From Bacillota bacterium (GTDB lineage Bacteria > Bacillota > Clostridia > Oscillospirales > Acutalibacteraceae): a DNA stretch of 6,914 nucleotides. Shown piece after piece: positions 5,253 through 6,914 of this stretch (position 1 is the stretch's first letter; each line of letters opens with the position of its first letter). The stretch is taken from the NCBI GenBank assembly GCA_023415895.1, contig JAEZJA010000046.1, forward strand, positions 1 to 6,914, given 5' to 3'. A model generated the notes under the pieces. The model was not told the DNA's origin, made no database searches, and saw nothing but the letters and a program-made list of their open reading frames with translations. The position numbers and the translations under genes are program-made.

Positions 5253-6770
5253 ATGGGGAAGGGCGCACGCAAGCGCATCAACCAGGAGCAAAAACGAAAC
5301 GAACGTCTCATAGAGCAGCAGCGGCTGGAACATAAGAAAAAGGTTCATCGCCTTACGGCGATCATTTCCGGTTTGTGCGCCGTACTGATTGTCGCCGGGG
5401 TCGTGGGGGTTCGCATTTTATCGGCGAACGGCTATTTCCTGCGCCATACGGTTTCGGTCACATCGGCCAATATGAAGCTGGACAACGCTATGATGTCCTA
5501 TTTCTTCCGTTCCACCTACCAGAGCTATCTGAGCAGCTATTCCAGCTCCATCCAAACGGATACCTCTTTAAAAGATCAGACCAGCACGAGCGGAGAGACC
5601 TGGTTTGAGGTCATCATGCAATCCACCAAGTCCTCGGTACAGCAGCTTGTCACCCTGGCCGAAGCGGCCAAGGCAGCCGGCGTTTCCCTAGAGGACGACG
5701 ACAAGGCGAGCATTCAAGACTCCATCACCAACATCGAAAAAGCCGCCAAAGACGCCGGAAAATCGGTTGCCGCCTACATTGAGGACACCTATGGCAAAGG
5801 CGTGAGAGAGAGCGATATCCGCAGATGCCTAGAGCTGTCCAATCTGGCCTCCAAGTATTACAACGTTATGCAGGATAGCTACACGTTCACCGACGACGAG
5901 ATCAACAGCTACTACGAGAGTAATAAAAACTCCTATCTCTATTGTGATTATAAGAGCTATACCTTTACCTCCACGATTCCCGAGGATGCCACTGCCGATG
6001 AGACCAGCGCTATCAACGCCGCCACTAAGGCGCAGGCGGACGCTCTGGCCAAATGCAAGACCTCCGAGGCGTTTGATACGCAGCTGACCGCCTATCTGCG
6101 TTCCACCTATGAAGGCAGCGACAAGACCGCAGACGAAATCCAGACCGCCGTTGACCAAGCCCTTGCCACGACACTGACCAAAGATTACGCCTATACCGAA
6201 TCGAGTACGCTGACGGGCTGGGCATTTGCCGAGGGACGCGCGGTGGGTGATACAACCGTCATTGAAGGCACCAATTCGTACACCACCTATTACCTCGTGT
6301 CGCTTCCCGCCCGTCAGGAATACGCCACCAAAAACGTCCGTCACATTCTGCTGTCAACCGACACCTACGGCTCGGCGACTGCCGCAAAAGCCAAGGCCGA
6401 AGAAGTTCTCGCCTCCTACCAGAGCGGGGAACAGTCAGCCAAAGCCTTTGGAACGCTAGCCGCGCAGTACAGCGATGACCCCGGCTCCAAGAACAACGGC
6501 GGACTGTATGAAAACGTTGCCAAAGGCACCATGGTCGAAGAATTCGAAACCTGGTGCTACGATGACACCCGCACCACAGGGGACACCGGCATCATCCAGA
6601 CCGATTACGGCTACCACATCATGTATTTTGACGGCAATGGCGTCCCCGCGTGGAAATCCGCCGTCACCAGCGCCCTTGTCAGCAACCAGTATTCCCAAGA
6701 CTATGAAGCGTTGGAGAAAACCTACGCCGTAACCTTCTCGGATAAGAATCTCAATAAAATCGACGCGTAA
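5253..6770 (+). CDS. Membrane-anchored SurA/PrsA-like peptidyl-prolyl isomerase (parvulin foldase)
   Basis: This is a predicted extracytoplasmic foldase that isomerises Xaa-Pro bonds of secreted proteins. The product is 505 aa from ATG 5253, which has AAGGAAGG (5235-5242) 10 nt upstream; the TTG at 5244 is too close to that SD. Residues 1-33 are very basic and look helical (cytoplasmic), and 34-57 are a membrane segment without a lipobox, so it is a signal anchor rather than a PrsA-type lipoprotein. Residues about 60-230 resemble a SurA-type N-terminal chaperone region. Residues 362-460 form the parvulin domain: VRHIL with His364, SDDPGSKNNGGLYE, MVEEFETWCYDD and YGYHIMYF with His455. Residues about 233-351 look like a degenerate parvulin copy lacking these His residues. 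The protein is Ser/Thr/Ala-rich, as is usual for exported clostridial homologues. The gene stands alone, divergent from the hom operon, and ends at a terminator. The symbol prsA would be a guess. Confidence 0.88.
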   Translation: MGKGARKRINQEQKRNERLIEQQRLEHKKKVHRLTAIISGLCAVLIVAGVVGVRILSANGYFLRHTVSVTSANMKLDNAMMSYFFRSTYQSYLSSYSSSIQTDTSLKDQTSTSGETWFEVIMQSTKSSVQQLVTLAEAAKAAGVSLEDDDKASIQDSITNIEKAAKDAGKSVAAYIEDTYGKGVRESDIRRCLELSNLASKYYNVMQDSYTFTDDEINSYYESNKNSYLYCDYKSYTFTSTIPEDATADETSAINAATKAQADALAKCKTSEAFDTQLTAYLRSTYEGSDKTADEIQTAVDQALATTLTKDYAYTESSTLTGWAFAEGRAVGDTTVIEGTNSYTTYYLVSLPARQEYATKNVRHILLSTDTYGSATAAKAKAEEVLASYQSGEQSAKAFGTLAAQYSDDPGSKNNGGLYENVAKGTMVEEFETWCYDDTRTTGDTGIIQTDYGYHIMYFDGNGVPAWKSAVTSALVSNQYSQDYEALEKTYAVTFSDKNLNKIDA

Positions 6771-6788
6771 GATACGCTGTATATCGTC

Positions 6789-6839
6789 AATACCCGCCGG
6801 TGCAATCCGTTTAATACACGGATTTCCGGCGGGTATTTT
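6789..6839 (+). terminator. Rho-independent terminator of the foldase gene
   Basis: The outer stem is a perfect 12 bp (6789-6800 with 6826-6837, core ACCCGCCGG/CCGGCGGGT). The inner stem is ATCCGT/ACGGAT (6805-6810 with 6818-6823) around a short AT loop. It ends in TATTTT and starts 18 nt after the stop codon. The A/T ends of the stem make it usable on both strands, but no converging gene is visible. Confidence 0.85.
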
Positions 6840-6880
6840 GCGTGTAAGCTTGGGATTATTTTGTTTATTTGGGGTTTCTA

Positions 6881-6909
6881 TTGAAATAATTTACAATGTT
6901 TGGTATTAT
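6881..6909 (+). promoter_or_regulatory. Predicted sigma-A-like promoter reading out of the window
   Basis: TTGAAA (6881-6886) and TATTAT (6904-6909) are 17 nt apart in AT-rich DNA just after a terminator. It probably drives a gene beyond the right edge. AT-rich sequence gives such matches by chance, so confidence is moderate. Confidence 0.45.
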
Positions 6910-6914
6910 TATGT

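Noticed and set aside
5253..5430. Lipoprotein signal (Cys42 in the membrane segment) as in PrsA
   Set aside because: The residues before Cys42 (S-G-L) do not fit a lipobox, which needs a small residue next to Cys, and a 33-residue charged N-terminus precedes the hydrophobic stretch; a signal anchor fits better.
5829..6344. Minus-strand open frame inside the foldase gene
   Set aside because: The Gly/Val/Ile-rich translation mimics a membrane protein but is the complement of Ala/Thr/Asp codons of a gene with clear parvulin motifs.
1..6914. CRISPR arrays, tRNA/rRNA genes, insertion sequences, phage or defence genes
   Set aside because: No regularly spaced repeats, no RNA gene signature, no transposase, integrase or toxin-antitoxin-like frame seen on either strand.

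Overview
The window looks like chromosomal DNA of a moderately GC-rich Firmicute, most likely a Clostridia member of the Oscillospiraceae/Ruminococcaceae type. The reasons are the gene set and style: a PheB-like HTH-ACT protein heading a homoserine operon, a Bacillus-type aspartokinase with a start site for a separate beta subunit, AGGAGG-type ribosome binding sites, and a membrane-anchored parvulin foldase with the GGLY...MVEEF...GYH variant. The taxonomic call is inference from protein style.

Layout. Positions 2-898 (+) hold the end of a GH65-type (kojibiose/maltose/trehalose phosphorylase family) reading frame. Its N-terminal beta-sandwich domain is recognisable, but the frame stops before the catalytic (alpha/alpha)6 barrel, so it is truncated or decaying. 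Positions 909-955 hold a strong hairpin terminator shared by this gene and the convergent operon. Positions 4948-973 (-) hold a four-gene aspartate-family operon, in transcription order: HTH-ACT protein (pheB-like), homoserine dehydrogenase (hom), homoserine kinase (thrB) and aspartokinase (lysC). Positions 4949-5252 are a divergent regulatory region with a good sigma-A promoter for the operon and two perfect 9-bp inverted repeats. Positions 5253-6770 (+) encode a membrane-anchored SurA/PrsA-like peptidyl-prolyl isomerase, followed by a two-tier hairpin terminator (6789-6839). The last 75 bases are AT-rich and contain a good sigma-A-like promoter pointing out of the window.

How the genes work together. 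LysC makes aspartyl phosphate, Hom reduces aspartate semialdehyde to homoserine, and ThrB phosphorylates homoserine for threonine synthesis. The aspartate-semialdehyde dehydrogenase and threonine synthase are not here. The first gene is a small DNA-binding/amino-acid-sensing type protein, so the operon may carry its own regulator. No room exists for a T-box or lysine riboswitch, because the predicted leader is only about 35 nt; the inverted repeat over the -10 box suggests repressor control instead. The foldase gene is divergent and functionally unrelated.

I see no clearly new multi-gene system. The points most worth checking are the internal lysC start with a perfect Shine-Dalgarno, the operator-like repeats (one with arms resembling Xer/dif half-sites), the tandem parvulin architecture with a degenerate first copy, the degenerate ACT domain of Hom, and the truncated GH65 frame.
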